A DNA stretch of 64,000 bases from Lineus longissimus (GCF_910592395.1 NC_088316.1:16554001-16618000); one strand, 5' to 3'; shown: positions 41,930-55,598, counted from the stretch's first letter. Numbers and translations: made by a program. The notes: generated from the sequence alone by a model not told the origin.

Positions 41930-42567
41930 ATGGACACAAATCTGACTCGATTAAAAAGTTGTCACGTATCGTTCTTGATGGGGACCTCTGTGTTTCAGTA
42001 CGTACCGAAAAACAGGACGGACAAGAAAGACTGCATTGATTGTCCAATTTTCATACTCATACCAGTTGTGCCCACACTGTAGGCCTCTCCAGTGAAATCA
42101 ACTTCTTCGGGTTGAGCTCAGCATCAATCCCAAGCATTTGACCAGGTTTGGGCCTTAATTTTACCTCCAACCTACCTTTCTTGATTTTAGTACAAAGCCC
42201 ACCAGTGTGGTGTTAATGCTTCAAGCTAGAGATATGTTATTCATAGACCTAATAGTGTACTATTCTTCATTGTAATGTTACAAATACACTGTCTTTCCCA
42301 CCAAACACCAGTTAAATCATTGGTCCTGTACATGATATGGACCAACTTTTCCTTCAGACTAGTTGAACTGTGTAGCTATACTATTGCCTGTTATTTGATC
42401 CAAATTGCCCGCTAGGTATTTGGGATTTTTAGGCATGGTCAACTCCAAACTCCAATATTTTAAAAAGATTATATTGATTTGTTGACAAACTATAACTTTT
42501 TGCCCTGGATGTAAAAAATGAAACAGGTCTAAATGTATTCATCTGTGATGTGTATAAATTATATATA

Positions 42568-42573
42568 AATAAA
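42568..42573 (+). terminator. Polyadenylation signal of LRRC51
   Basis: AATAAA in a very AT-rich context about 640 bp after the LRRC51 stop, just before the satellite region begins. No earlier canonical hexamer was noticed. Confidence 0.6.
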
Positions 42574-42639
42574 AATTATGTTGATGTTTTATTGCTGTCT
42601 TATCTCTGTCACTGATTTGGGAAACTGTTGGGCTGCAAG

Positions 42640-45600
42640 GTCAGATTCGATCAAGTTTTTCCTGTTTCATTTCTCTCACTGCATCCGCAACATGGTGGAG
42701 CTGTCGGGCCTGATTCAGACAAGTGACTGTCTCATCTCTCCGCAAGTGGTGGTGGAGCTTACAGAGCCCATTCAGACTGGCTGTGACTATTTCATCTTTC
42801 CCAACGTGATGACAATTCACGATGGAGCTGTTGGGCCCGATTCAGTCTGGTTGTGACTGTCTCATCTCTCAGAGCGTCTGCAACACTGTAGAGCTGTTGG
42901 ATCCAATTCGGTCTGGCTGTGACTGTCTCATCTCTCTCACTGCGTCCTCAACACAATGGAGCTGTCGGGTCCAATTTAATCTGGTTGTGACTGTACCCTC
43001 TCTCTCATTGCGTCCTCAACACGGTGGGGATGTGTGGCCCGATTCAGTCTGGCTGTGACTGTCACATCTCTCTCACTGCGTCCTCAACACGATGGAGCTG
43101 TCGGGTCCGATTCAGTCTGGTTGTGACAGTACCGTCTCTCTCACTGCGTCCTCAACACGGTGGAGGCGTTGGGCCCGATTCAGTCAAGTCGTGACTGTCT
43201 CGTCTCTCCCACTGTGTTTGCAACACGGTAGAGCTGTTGGGCCCGATTCAGTCTGGTTGTGATTGTACCATCTCTCTCAGGGCGTATGCAACACGGTAGA
43301 CCTGTCGGACCCGAGTTAGTCTCGCTGTGAAGGTCTCATGTCTCACGCACATCCACAACACGATAGAGCTATCGGGCGAGATTCAGTCTGGTTCTGATCG
43401 AACCATCTCTCTCGCTCTCAACACAGTGGAGCTCTCGGGCCCGATCCAATCTCGCCGTGACTGTCCTATCTCTTTCCCTGCATCCTCCACACGCGGTGGA
43501 TCGGTGTCGTTGTGAATGTCTCATCTCTCGACAACGTGGTTGGCCTATTAGGTCCCATTCAGTCTGGCTTTGACAGCTCGACTGCAGCTCCACCATATTC
43601 CAAATACACCGGGAAAGATGAGACAGTCTCACCTACACCAAATTTGCCCTGGCAGCTTGACCGTGGTGCCGATACGGAGAGAGGGAGAGAGAGAGTGAGA
43701 TGTGACTGTCAAATCTGATTCGGTCAGGTCGTGGCTGTCTCGACACAGTTTCGGCGAGGCAGCCAATTCAAACAACACTTAACCAGACTGAATGTGACCA
43801 TGTTCACCAGAGCAGAAGAGACAAGACGGTCTCAACAGCACCGAATTGGCCGGGCAGCTCCATCGTGTTGCCGACAGAGTGAGCGAGATGGGTCAGTCAC
43901 AGGTGGACTGAATCGGGTCCTTCAGCTCCACAGTATGGCTAATAGAGTGGGATAAGATGAGGTTGTTCCAGCAAGTTTGATAAGGACCTCTTAACTCCAC
44001 CATCCTGCCATCACAATGAAAAAAGCTAAGAATTTGCTTGGGCAGCTCCTCCGTGTTGCTAACACAGTGAGTGAGATGGGACAGTCAGACCAAGACTGGA
44101 TCGAGCCTGACTGCTCCACTATGTTGCCAAAAGGGTTGGAGATGAGATAGTCACAACTAGACTGAATGGGACCTGTTAGCTCCACCGCGTTGCCGAGAGG
44201 TGAGACGTACAGTCACAACCCGACGACTGAATCGAGCCGGAGAGCTAAGCTGCGTTGAGAACGCAGTGAGAGAGATGAGACAGTCACAGCGAGACTGAAT
44301 CGGGCCACAGCTCGATCCACCCTGTCGAGGACACAGTGAGAGAGATGAGACAGTCACCGCGAGACTGAATCGGGCCACGGCTCGATCCATCCTGTCGAGG
44401 ACACATTGAGAGGGATGAGACAGTCACAGCGAGACTGAATCAGGCCACAGCTGAACCACCCTGTCGAGGACACAGTGAGAGGGGGATGAGACAGTCACAG
44501 TGAGACTGAATCGCTCCACATGCGTCTTCGACACGGTGGAGCTGTGACCGGATTCAGTATCACTGTGACTGTCCTATCGCCTTCAATGCGTCCTCGACAC
44601 GGTGGAGCGGTGGCCCGATTCAGTCTCGCTGTGACTGTCTCGTCTCTCTCACTGTGTCCTCGACATGGTGGAGCTGTCGAGCCAGATTCAGTCTCGCTGC
44701 GACTGTCTCATCTCTCTCACTTTGTCCTCAACACGGTGGAACTGTGGTCAGATTCAGTCTCACTGTGGACAGTCCTATCGATCTCAATGCGTCCTCGACC
44801 CTGTTGAGCTGTAGTCCGATTCAGTCTCGCTGTGACTGTCTCATCCCTCTCACTGTACATGTGTCCTCGACGAGTTGGGGCCAGATTCAATCTCGCTATG
44901 ACTGTCTTATCCCTTTCACTATGTCCTCGACGCGAGTGGAGTTTGGGCCCCATTCAGTCTCGATGTGACTGTCACATCTCTCTCTCTATCTTCCTCTCTC
45001 CGTATCGGCTAATTTGGGCAAATTAGGGCAAATTTGGTGTGGGTGAGACTGTCTCCTCCATCTTGATGTATTTGGAATATGGTGGAGCTGCAGTCGAGCT
45101 GTCAAAGCCAGACTAAATGGGACCTAATAGGCCAACCACGTTGTCGAGAGATGAGACATTCACAACAACACCGAATCGAGCCAGACAGTTCCACCACGTG
45201 TGGAGGATGCAGGGAAAGAGATAGGACAGTCACAGAGAGAGCTCTACCGTGCTGAGGTCGCAGTGAGAGATGGGACAGTCACCTCTCCGCCGCGTTGCCG
45301 AGAGGTGTGACAGTCACAACCACACTGAATCGAGCCCGACAGTTCCATCGTGTTGCAAACACAGTGAGAGAGACGAGACAGTCACGACTAGACTGAATCG
45401 GCCCCACCAGCTCCACGGTGTTGAGAATGAGAGGGATGTTACAATCACAACCAGACTGAATCTCGCCCGACAGCTCTACCGTGTTGTGAACACTGTGTGA
45501 GAGATCTACCCGACTGAATCTTCTGTCGAGCCCGGTTCAGTCTAGCTGTGAGTGTCCCATCTCTCTCACTGTGTCGGCAACATGATGCAGCTGCCCGGGT

Positions 45601-47290
45601 CAATTCGGTGAGTTGAGACCGCCTCATCTCTCCCACTGTGTCGTTTGATTCGGTATAGTTTTCACTGTCTATTGTTGCAACACAGATAAGTATTAACCGG
45701 TCTCATGCGGTTCGGTGACTGTCTCCTCTCTCTCACTGTGTCGGCAACACCATTGGGTGGCCAGTCCCCATTCGGTATGGGTGTGACTGTCTCGCTCACC
45801 GTTGCGGCAACACGGGTGGGTAACCAGGTTCAATGCGATTTGGTTGTGACTGTTGTTCTTTCTGACTGTGTTGACAACATTGGGTTCGGTATGGTTGCGA
45901 CTGTCTCAGTATTACATCTCTCTGACTGTGTTTGAAAAATGGGTGTGGTTGAGACCGTCTGATATCTTTTATTGTATTAGTAGGATGGTGCAGCTACTAG
46001 ATTTGACAGCTCCACCGTTGTTTCAACAAGGTGAGAGAGACAGCTCTCATAACCAGACTGAACCGGACCGGACCTGGCAACTCATCATTTCGCCGAAACT
46101 GCGTGATACATGAGGTAGTCACATCTCCCTCCCGCAATAGGCAACACGGTCGAGCTCCACTTTACAATTCGGCATGACTGTTAGTGTCTAATTGGTCTCA
46201 CCATGATGGCAAAACGGATGGGTAGCCTGGTCCTATTTTGTCTGGTTGTGACTGTTCCGCCGATCTCACCGTATCGGTAATACACAGAGGACCTGCGAGA
46301 ACCGACTCGGTACAGCTCAGCTGTGACTCTCTCACACCGCCCGACGTACCGTGTTGTCAAGATAGTGAAGATGCAGGTCTGATTCGGTCTCGTTGTGACT
46401 GTCTCGCCTCTATTGGGCAGCAAGTCAAGATTCGGTGCGGTTGTGATGATGGACTTGACAAGTCCCATTATTTACCATCCATACCCAAGCAAGGGTGGGG
46501 ATGGGATACAACCCCGTCTCTTTGGTATTGGACGAGATGTGTCAAGTGGTACAAAACGGTGTTGATTGATGCCCAGCCTGATTAGGTCTTATTGTGACTG
46601 TCTTGATTCGCTCATCGTGTTGCAGGGCAGCGTGGGCAAGCTAATCCTATTCTGTGTGGTTGTGACTGTCTCATCTATCTCCGCCTGTTGGCCAGACTTT
46701 AGTCTTGCAGTGACTGTCTTGTTTCTCTCACCATGTTGGCAAGATAGTCGGGGCAGCTTGGTCCCATTCTGCCTGGTTGTGACTGTTTCATCTATCTCAT
46801 CGTGTTGGCAACATAATGGAGCTGCCAGGGCTGATTCATTCTCGTTGTGGCGGTCTCATCTCTGTCACAGTTTTGGTGAAGCAGTGGCAGGTATCTCTAT
46901 GGTGTAAGACGGTGGAGGTGACTGGCCCAATTTGGGCTGGCTGTGACTGTGTTGTCTCTCCCTGTGCTGGCTGACAGTGGGGACAGCTAGGTCCCATTGT
47001 TTGGTTGTGGCCGTCTCACCTTGCTCACTGTGTTGACAACATGGTGGAGATGCCAGGGTTGATTTGTTATGGTTGTGACCGTTTCGCTTCTCTCTCTCTC
47101 TCTTAGCTCTCCTAATGGGATGATGTTGGGGATACTGACGCCTAAAAGGAGACTTGGACAGCTCAGCCTTCCTGCCAAAATGGCAATAGAAAATGTCCAT
47201 GACCAGACTGAATCGGAAATAGCAGCTCCACCATATTGCGGACATGGTGAGAGAGACAAAACAGTCACAACCAGAGCAAACCAGGGCCAG
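42640..47290. repeat. Large orientation-switching satellite of 65-70 bp units
   Basis: The unit, roughly ggtggagctgtcgggcccga, ttcagtctggttgtgactgt and ctcatctctctcactgcgtc in turn, is repeated dozens of times with 10-30% divergence by eye. Blocks alternate in strand: forward about 42640-43740, reverse 43760-44510, forward 44515-45000, reverse 45040-45500, forward 45520-46000, then mixed to 47290. A long inverted repeat pairs 43440-43720 with 44970-45240. Many small open frames here (SLSLCPRHGG and similar) are repeat artefacts. A (TC)n run lies near 47090-47105. Confidence 0.9.
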
Positions 47291-49112
47291 ATGGGCTTAG
47301 GCTGGTCTTTGAGTTCACTTTTTCAGTGGACAATTTTGGATTCACTTTGAGGACAGGTGTCTGTTGCTGGTGCTTGGGGGATGAGCAATCCATCAGGATA
47401 ACAGATTATTTCTACAAGAAGAATTTAAAGTAAGCCACATACTGTGAAACATGACAAACCAAAGGACAAATTTCATTATGCACACAAAATAATTTTAATG
47501 AATTGAGATTTGTCGGACAAATCATTTCAAGTGACAATTTTCTTGCCTTTTTACAGCTCGCAAGACCACATGTAAATGAATTGATGGTTTCAGATGAAAC
47601 TGACCCTGATATTTGCCAAGGTAATAATCTCATCTTGGCAAATATCCAGAATAAACAGAGGGGTGTTATTGCAAACTTGGCTTTGCCCTGGGTGTGTAGC
47701 CTGGGTGTGTAGCCAAGATGAACTCAAATAGAATTTACTGGCCTGTGATACAAGTGCTTTAGAGGCCTATGTGGTTTGTGCAGTTTCAAATTATAAATTG
47801 AATGTGAGATTTTTCAATTATGCTATCACACATTGAATATAAATTTTGACATGGCTGTTGTGTACCAAAACATAGATGTACTTCTCAGTCTATTTTCATC
47901 ACATTGCCATATATGGTTTGTTATGGCAATGTCACAGTAAACCTGCCTTAAGTGATGCTAATAGTATCAACTGAGCAAATTTTAAAGATTTGAGCATACA
48001 ACCCATAAATATTTACTTGCAAGTCTCTGCAATAAGAATCACCTCTCTGCAGCACGCGATTCGATGACATTAACACAACAGGTATGAATCAGCACATTGT
48101 GTACAATATAATAGCACTATTTACAACTTGATAATATGAACAGAACATAAACAGAATACTGTCTGCTCAGCAAACATTCATAAGGCATGAATGCAAAGAA
48201 TGAAAATAGCACATAAATATCATGTTTATGCTGTCAAATACACGGGGAGGGGATGGAGTGGTGTGTCCTTTGCATTCAAACCTCATGCATAGCCTGCAGT
48301 CCTTACTCTATACTTCATTCAAAATCGTTCATGTTTTCTTACAAATCCTATACAATTGAATATACAGTGCCTTCAAACTCGGTGACAACTTTTTAATTTC
48401 ATTTACACGTGCTTATCTAGAACTAATATCTGTGTACATGTACATTATCTATAGTTCTTTGTGTAAGATATGGGTCCCAGACGCTGGGTGAAGTCTTCAA
48501 ACAAATTACAATATTTAATTCCATTGTAGGAATAAGTAAATTTGACTATTCCTAGATAGAATTGACAATGAATTGATTATATTTACCCAGAATAATGAGA
48601 CACTTATTGTCCTTTTTAAAGAAGACAAGGATATGAAGAATTGAGCCTCACAAAACTATCAATCCGATTAGCGTTGATACTACACGTAGATACTAGATAT
48701 GCTAATGCAATGTACATGCATAATCATTAACCAAAAGATAGGCCGGTGCACAAAGCAAGGTATTTGATAATCATCACATCATGTTCACCAGGAACATCAG
48801 TTTACTCCCTTCCTTTAAACTTCTGACCCAAGCACAACCGCAGCCTTGGTATGAAATGTACAACTCCTAAAGTTGTAAATTTGATAACCAGAAAGTTTTC
48901 ATGGCAACTTTTCCTTTCTCCGATATGTGTAAGCCTCTTTTTAGGAAAAGATGTCTCATTGAAATGAAGGGCCATTGAAAACATTCAGGCTTAGAGTACA
49001 ATTTACGCAACTCTCTCAGTCAGGGGAAAAGAATCTGATGACTGAATCTGAAGGCACACACATCTCATGCAGCAAAGTACAAATTGGAAAAACCTAAATG
49101 CATGTCTTTATC
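47291..49112. other. Non-coding stretch downstream of LAMTOR1
   Basis: AT-rich unique sequence between the satellite and the LAMTOR1 stop codon. Part of it must be the LAMTOR1 3'UTR (minus strand), but no canonical hexamer near the stop fixes its end. No exon recognised. Confidence 0.45.
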
Positions 49113-51554
49113 CTAAGGTACGCCAAACGGCACAACCAAGTCTTCTTTATGAGTGACCTTGACCTGGCGAACGGCTTGGAGAGCTTTTTCAGCTGTCATT
49201 GATACCTGGAATGAAAGAGTGAGAAATATGGTATAGTGTAAACCCCTTTTTTTAACAATCAATTTAATTGGTAACATTTCTGCACAGAAAGTTGGTCAGT
49301 TCTTCACTATCTTGCTAGTGTCTCACAGGTGAACTATTTTGAAAGATTCAAAAGACAACCTATTGACTCTCTAAAGGTGATTTCTGGAGAGCATGGACTA
49401 AATCCAGAGATATCTGCATTTACTTACAAACTGAATGTCTGCTAATGATACTGGTGGCTCTGATAACACATTCTGAGGCATCACCCCAACGTTAGGAAGT
49501 GTTGGTCCACGTTTCAGTCTTTGAGAACTACTGCACACTATTTCAACTCGCGTCCTGGAAAGAAAACCAAACATGAGTGAGATGGTGTCACATTGGCCAA
49601 GGGTCTCCTTGATAGAGAGCTTCTACTGTAAGTACTTAAATCTGCTCCTTTATCACCTCATACTAAAACACTCTTCGATATCAAAGAGGATACCTACATA
49701 ATGGGGAGTGCCAGAAGTATAATGTATAACAACGCAGCGACTGCTTTATGATTGGTTGTTGAGGAAGGCTCCCTCGGAAAGGAGATTTACTTACTTGTAT
49801 TGTTTTACCCGATCCTGATATTCATGTTGTTCCATATTATGGGCATCAATGGCAGATACATCTATCACATTACTGGAATGAAGATTACCATTTTTACCAG
49901 CAGACAAGAGACGAGGTAGCAGAGATCCAAATTGCTCGTTCCCGTAGTGCTTAAACAATCTACATGTATGTGACACATAGGTTCTTTGGCTCTGACCACT
50001 TCAAGTATAATAACTTACTTGGCAGCTTGATGTAAGATCCTGTTAAGCACCGATTGTTCGTCTCCCTTCTGTGTCGCCCCATAGCTCTGTGGAGCATAAT
50101 TGTCACTGAAAAGAAAATCCAACGTTTTTCATAATTGTGTCAGGGTCGGTATTCAACAAGGCATCTGCTTGGCTGAAATTGCAAGCAGAAGCCCGACACA
50201 ATGTTTGAAATTCATTCAAAAACAACACCTGTTACTTGATGGTCTCTGGTTTGATTCTCAGTTAGATCATCCTTGTGCTAAAGAGAGGATCATTGTCCCA
50301 GAGGAAAGGTTACACACATAATGTTCCCTCATATTTCAATATGAACTGGGCCCAAAGAAAATTATTCAAACAGTTGGTGATGATAATGTTGCAGTGTTCA
50401 TTCCTGGTTTTGCAAGTCTCCAATATCCCTATTTGCGATCTGAACAAGGCTTAACATATTTTCCCTTACAAACACTGATATTCTGTGACCAAGGCCTTTC
50501 AGAACACAGGAAATAGGTTAGAACAGAACATGCAGAATAGGCAAGGATTAACATGAAAGGGATTGCACATAGTAAGAAGTAAAGAGTCTGACGTACTTGG
50601 CCCACAAAGTTTAATTGGCGGAGTTAGTACAACTAGCAATACTAATTTTTTGATACACCAAATTAAACCTGCTAGGCACAGTAGGTTTATTAGGGAGGTT
50701 AAGGAACTTTACAACAAGAATGAGAATGACTTGAACTCAAAGTTGTGCCACAGTGGTAAGAGGAGAGATTCTTTAAAGGTTAATTCGTGAATATGTTAGG
50801 AATGAAAAAACCCATACATGCATCTTTTCATGAAAAATTGAAAATTGCACAGAAATAAAGGAAAATCCAGAAAAAAAGGAGACTTCCTGAATTAACCGCT
50901 ACCTTGAGACAGAGAGAGCACAACACCACCACAATACCACCATGCCAGTTAGTGGGACAGACGCCAACTTACTTTGTTACCGACCTGTTTTGAGTGTTAT
51001 TACTAACTGGGTCTATTAAATGCCTCCGCTCACTTTCACTGGGATCCTGAAATAGAAAACATGTGAAATTAGGCTGTTAAAACGGGTCAGTTATTGCTGC
51101 TTTGAACATGTGAATAGCATGGGAGTCGTGGAGGTCAAGGATGCGCGAGTAAGGGAGATCAATATTCAACGTCAAAGGGCATGGCCCACTTTTGGGTTGG
51201 CTGCTGCCTCTGGACGGCTGATGCAGCCATTGCAGTGGATACTTACTTCGGCTTGTCTATAGACTCTAGCATTGAATTGTCTGCAGTGAATCACTCTTAC
51301 ACACACGAAAATGGCGAGACAGACAAACCAAGTAAGAAGACAAGCATTAGCTAGAGCCAGTATCGAGTATGAGTAGAGGTATTAGGTTGGTGCATGTCTA
51401 CTCTTTAGTTTTCATGTTTTTGGTTGCGTTTTTACAGTGTTTTGCAGGGGATACAGCAATGCTGTCATTGATTTATCTAGGGAGTGAATCCTGGTTTTAA
51501 ATAACAACATACTGTGTAATTATCATCTTTCTCTGAACTCCAACAACACCCCAT
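49113..51554 (-). CDS. LAMTOR1: LAMTOR1 (p18), membrane anchor of the Ragulator complex, complete
   Basis: Exons (minus): 51554-51513, 51046-50973, 50105-50019, 49872-49795, 49554-49428, 49205-49113. They total 501 nt (166 aa; human 161). The protein begins MGCCWSSE, the N-myristoylation glycine followed by two palmitoylated cysteines that hold Ragulator on late endosomes and lysosomes. RRHLIDP, the conserved block VIDVSAIDAHNMEQHEYQDR, LPNVGVMPQNVL and the end EDLVVPFGVP all match the family. Ragulator recruits Rag GTPases and mTORC1 in response to amino acids. For exon 4 I use the acceptor at 49873-49874, which gives a gap-free fit to human; an acceptor at 49960-49961 would add 29 codons in frame. 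The gene is divergent with NARS2. Confidence 0.93.
50130..50300 (+). mobile_element. Possible tRNA-derived SINE in a LAMTOR1 intron
   Basis: A box-B-like ggtttgattctcag (about 50248-50261) with a preceding gcatctgcttggctgaaatt region suggests a SINE head. Similarity is weak and judged by eye. Confidence 0.25.
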
Positions 51555-51822
51555 TTTGGTGAAACACACTTCCTAAATGGAAAGAACATGAAGAAAGTGA
51601 ATCCTGATGTCATGTGATTTTCTATGTTTAGGAGTGAAGAAAACCTGAATAGCCATTGGAAAAAATAATAAAAATTTAAAGGTTGGCAATCTAAAAATGT
51701 GATGATGCACCGATTTTAAAGACCAAAATGTATTCCACAAAACAGTCGTGTGATTATATAATTGGTATCGTATTCAATTTAATAGGGCTTAATTTCTAAA
51801 ATATTTATTGCGATACTTCAAG
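51555..51822. promoter_or_regulatory. Probable bidirectional promoter LAMTOR1 / NARS2
   Basis: The divergent ATG codons are 268 bp apart. The interval is AT-rich and holds an E-box of the M-box/CLEAR-like type, gtcatgtgat (51609-51618), about 55 bp upstream of the LAMTOR1 ATG. No TATA box position could be fixed. Confidence 0.5.
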
Positions 51823-54800
51823 ATGGCTGCGACCATATTTCGGCCGGCCTTCAATACTTTTTTGAAAAAAACACACAGATCACCAGTTTTTTCCCGCTCG
51901 AAACATAGATGGAATCATTTAACCAGTATCCAAAACATTATTGATTCTAAAAAAATTGAAAAAGGTGCCACAGTTCGGGTAGGAAGGAAGTAATCGGATG
52001 TTTTGTGTTGGAATAGAAAAAAATTTACATGCAATGTACACGCAATATACACCCAATGTACACATGACGTAGGCCTACATGTGTATGGATGGATGGTACA
52101 TTGATGGCATTTTTAGTAGCAAATATCGGGATATGTGGTCAATTCCAATCTTAATTAGAGATCATGTCAGTTATGTGCAAACTGTACCATTGTCATGTCC
52201 GGGACCGAAGGTGTCGACTGTCGTATTGTGTTTGACCATACAGTATCATACAGTTTTATTTAATTATAATATTTTGTTCAGGGATGGGTGAAATCTGTTC
52301 GAGACCACAGGGATGTAGTGTTTCTGCACATCAATGATGGATCGTCACCAACTAATTTGCAGGTTATTTGTAGTGCCAGCCACATCAAAGGGTAAGTAGG
52401 AAAGCAGGTCAGGCAGTACTGACGCAGTATACATCTCAAATGCCCTGAACAAACACTGAAACAGATAATTTCGTGGATGCCCAAGTTGAAGCTAATTTGT
52501 CTGTTTATCAAATTCAATATTTACTTGTTTGAAAGTTGGACTCATTTAAAACAGTTACCGGTAATCTTTTTCCAGGAATGTTTTTGGAAGTTGTGTTGAA
52601 GTTCATGGGAAACTCGTAGAGAGTCCCGGTCAGGGACAAGCTGTTGAACTTCAAGCAGATGCAGTCAATTTATTGGGTGAATGTGACCCAGGGGTAAGTT
52701 CCTCTCGGCCATGTTATCAAATTCAACTCTTGACTCTCAGTAAAATTCAACTGTTAGAATACTTGGGCAATAATAATTTGTATCAAATGAAAATTAATTG
52801 TTACAGTGAGGATGATCATATTTGTTGAGTCTTGTTCAAGGTTTGCTGAAATAATTAATCTTGATTTTTTTAAGGAATTTCCCTTCAAAGCACGAATGAG
52901 GCACCCACCAGATTTCATCAGAAAACACCAGCACCTCCGGCCAAGAACAAATATATTTTCCTCTCTGCTGAGAATCCGCAACACCGCTTCTCAGGCTTTA
53001 CATCAGTACTTTCAGGTATGGTATATAAACCTGCAGTAGAAATTCTCTGGTCTGATAATAGTAAGGACACTGAATAGACTGCAAATGGCAAATGATATAC
53101 TATTTTTCGTAATTGAGACACCAAGACATAGGTGTGACTCCTTAGGAAAGTCGCCAAGTAATTTCCTTACAACATTATTTTTGTTTTTGTTTCCAACTTT
53201 TTCCCTTTTCCTGTGCAAGATTTGCCTCGTTTTACCTGAGCAGGTCTTTTATGTCACTATGAGATTTGAAAGATCTACATTCACAAATCATCATTACAGG
53301 AGAATGGTTTCTGTGAAGTCCACACACCAATCATCACAACCAATGACTGTGAGGGAGCCGGAGAGGTTTTTGGCGTGGAGCCGTTAGACCGTAGTCTTGT
53401 GAATGACCTTGACTCTGCAGAAACTGATGAAATGTCTTCAGATGATGAAGGGGACAAATTAAAACATTTCTTCAAGAATCCTGCCTTTCTCACTGTATCA
53501 GGACAGCTCCATTTAGAAACTGTTAATGGGTGAGTTGAAGCAATAATGTCAGTGCCTTTGTCCCTTGGGCTAACTACATGTAGATTGTTTGGAGATATGA
53601 CTGGTCATCCTGAGCAAAAAATTTATCATGATTATTGTGGATTACAATATATAGTTTTCACTTTAACATATTATTGTGAAGAGAAAATGAGTGGGTGATA
53701 AAAGGGGAAAATTAGCCGAAAATGCTTGCCCAGCTTTGAATATGAAGTAATTACAGTGCATTTTTTCCTTCCAGTGGTTTCTCAAAAGTTTACACATTCG
53801 GTCCCACATTCCGAGCGGAAAATTCCTTGACGCGGAATCATCTTTCCGAGTTTTACATGTTGGAGGCGGAGATAGCGTTTATATATCAATTAGAGGACCT
53901 CATGGTTATAATGGAGGATCTCATTAAGAAAACGACAGAGACGATTCTGGCAAGAAGCGCTGAAGATGTTAATTTGTTTTTCAAACATGTTTCTCCCAAA
54001 AAGAAAGTGAGAATTGACAATTTTCTTGCAAACAGCTTACTGCTGAAAAAGGGTGATGAGAAAGTCAATTCCATGGATATACATGTAGTAATCCTGATTC
54101 TTAAGTGCCTTGTTTAGATGTGAAACCACATTTTTCTGTAGCTGAGTCCCTGGACCGGTGTGCCTCTACACATGTAGACTTGATATCCACACTGGAGTAA
54201 GTGCTGTGGATTGAAGTTGTATGACCCATGTGGCCCCAGCTCGAAACAATAGCGATACAAAGCACCAAAGAGCGAATGCAGAGAAAGAAGAAAATGATTT
54301 GTCAGCTTTATCTTATCTAATACTATCCCTGTTCCAGGAATTGGTCAAAAAGATGTTGAAAAGTCCTTTCATGAGAATATCATACACGGATGCAGTCGAG
54401 TTGCTACAAAATAAGGTTCAAAAGTTTCAATTTAAACCTGAGGTAAGTGTTCAAATTGAATAACTTCACACCACACTAGGAATTTCCATGAAATAGTTGG
54501 TCTGTTTGTTCTTAGAGTTTAACAATGAATCAGATTCAATCAGTCGGAGAGAGGTCAGCAGTTGACCACTGTTTCCTGAGAGTTCAAATATCTGGTTGCT
54601 GTCTTTTGACCAGATCTGGTTCCTCTTGGCTGTGTGAAATGGCGCTATAGGCTGTCTTGGAGAATGCGAGTACACTTACAAATGTTGTCAATTATTGGTT
54701 TTCTTCAGGCGTTCTGTAAATATTGCAAACATTTTGTTGCAGTGGGGGGAAGACCTCAAGAAGGAGCATGAACGCTTCCTGACTCATTACTTTGGTGATA

Positions 54801-55598
54801 TTCCAGTATTCGTCACAGAATTTCCCGCCAGAATCAAACCATTCTATGCAAAACTAAACGATGATAATTGCAATACAGTGAGTTTTTTCTTTCCACTTAC
54901 TTGACAGTTTGTATATTGTGTAAGTCAATGTAATGTTATAAAGTCTACAAAGACATTATAGACCTTATTATTCAATTCAAGTGCCTATCATTTGGTAAGG
55001 TCTCCAACTTGTTTGTAAACCTTAAATGTTCCTCCCAGACTTGTCACTGAAGCCGACATTGTACTTCATCTCATGAGGTCCTGATTCGAGTATCGATATC
55101 TAGGCTTTTACCCTCTCACTCTAGGCTGCTGCAGTTGATCTCTTGTTTCCTGAAGTCGGTGAAGTGTTTGGTGGATCGCTGAGGGAGGACAACTTTGAAA
55201 CATTAGAGAAACGACTCCAACTGTTAGGACTTGTAGAGGGCTATCAGTGGTAGGTAGAATGAGTATAAATCTTAAATCTAACATTACTCTGTTTTGCAGA
55301 AGTTACTGCAAATTGGCAACAACTCTAATATGAACCATTACTTTGAAAATAGTTCATGCCGGTTCATCAGGCATCAAAGACAACTTGTGAACATTTTTCT
55401 GTTCCAAAACTTATAAATGAGCAAGTTTGAAATTCTGGTTGTTTCTTTTCCAGGTACCTAGATCTTCGGCGGTTTGGCTCTGCACCTCATGGAGGCTTTG
55501 GAATGGGCTTCGAACGTTACCTGCAGTATCTACTTGGTGTGAGCAACATCAGAGATGTGATACCCTTCCCCCGATGGCCAAAACATTGCCATATGTGA
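51823..55598 (+). CDS. NARS2: Mitochondrial asparaginyl-tRNA synthetase, complete
   Basis: Exons: 51823-51978, 52282-52391, 52576-52693, 52875-53015, 53300-53529, 53775-54006, 54338-54442, 54743-54877, 55125-55249, 55454-55598. They sum to 1497 nt (498 aa; human 477) with consistent phases. The enzyme charges mitochondrial tRNA-Asn in the matrix. The basic, Ser/Thr-containing N terminus ([10 protein letters not shown]...) suits a mitochondrial presequence. An OB-fold anticodon-binding domain ([20 protein letters not shown]) is followed by the class IIb catalytic core: motif 2 region FGPTFRAEN with [11 protein letters not shown], and motif 3 [22 protein letters not shown] near the end is typical. 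Exon 5 carries an acidic insert ([12 protein letters not shown]) of about 20 residues absent from human. The ATG at 51823 is preferred; the frame is open upstream but no other ATG precedes it. Confidence 0.95.

Noticed and set aside
42578-47350. Dozens of 60-126 codon open frames
   Set aside because: All lie in the strand-switching satellite and give the same repeated peptide patterns in several frames.
50973-50985. Donor gtcggt at 50984 for LAMTOR1 exon 2
   Set aside because: A much stronger gtaagt lies 12 nt further and keeps the same phase, so it was used in the model.
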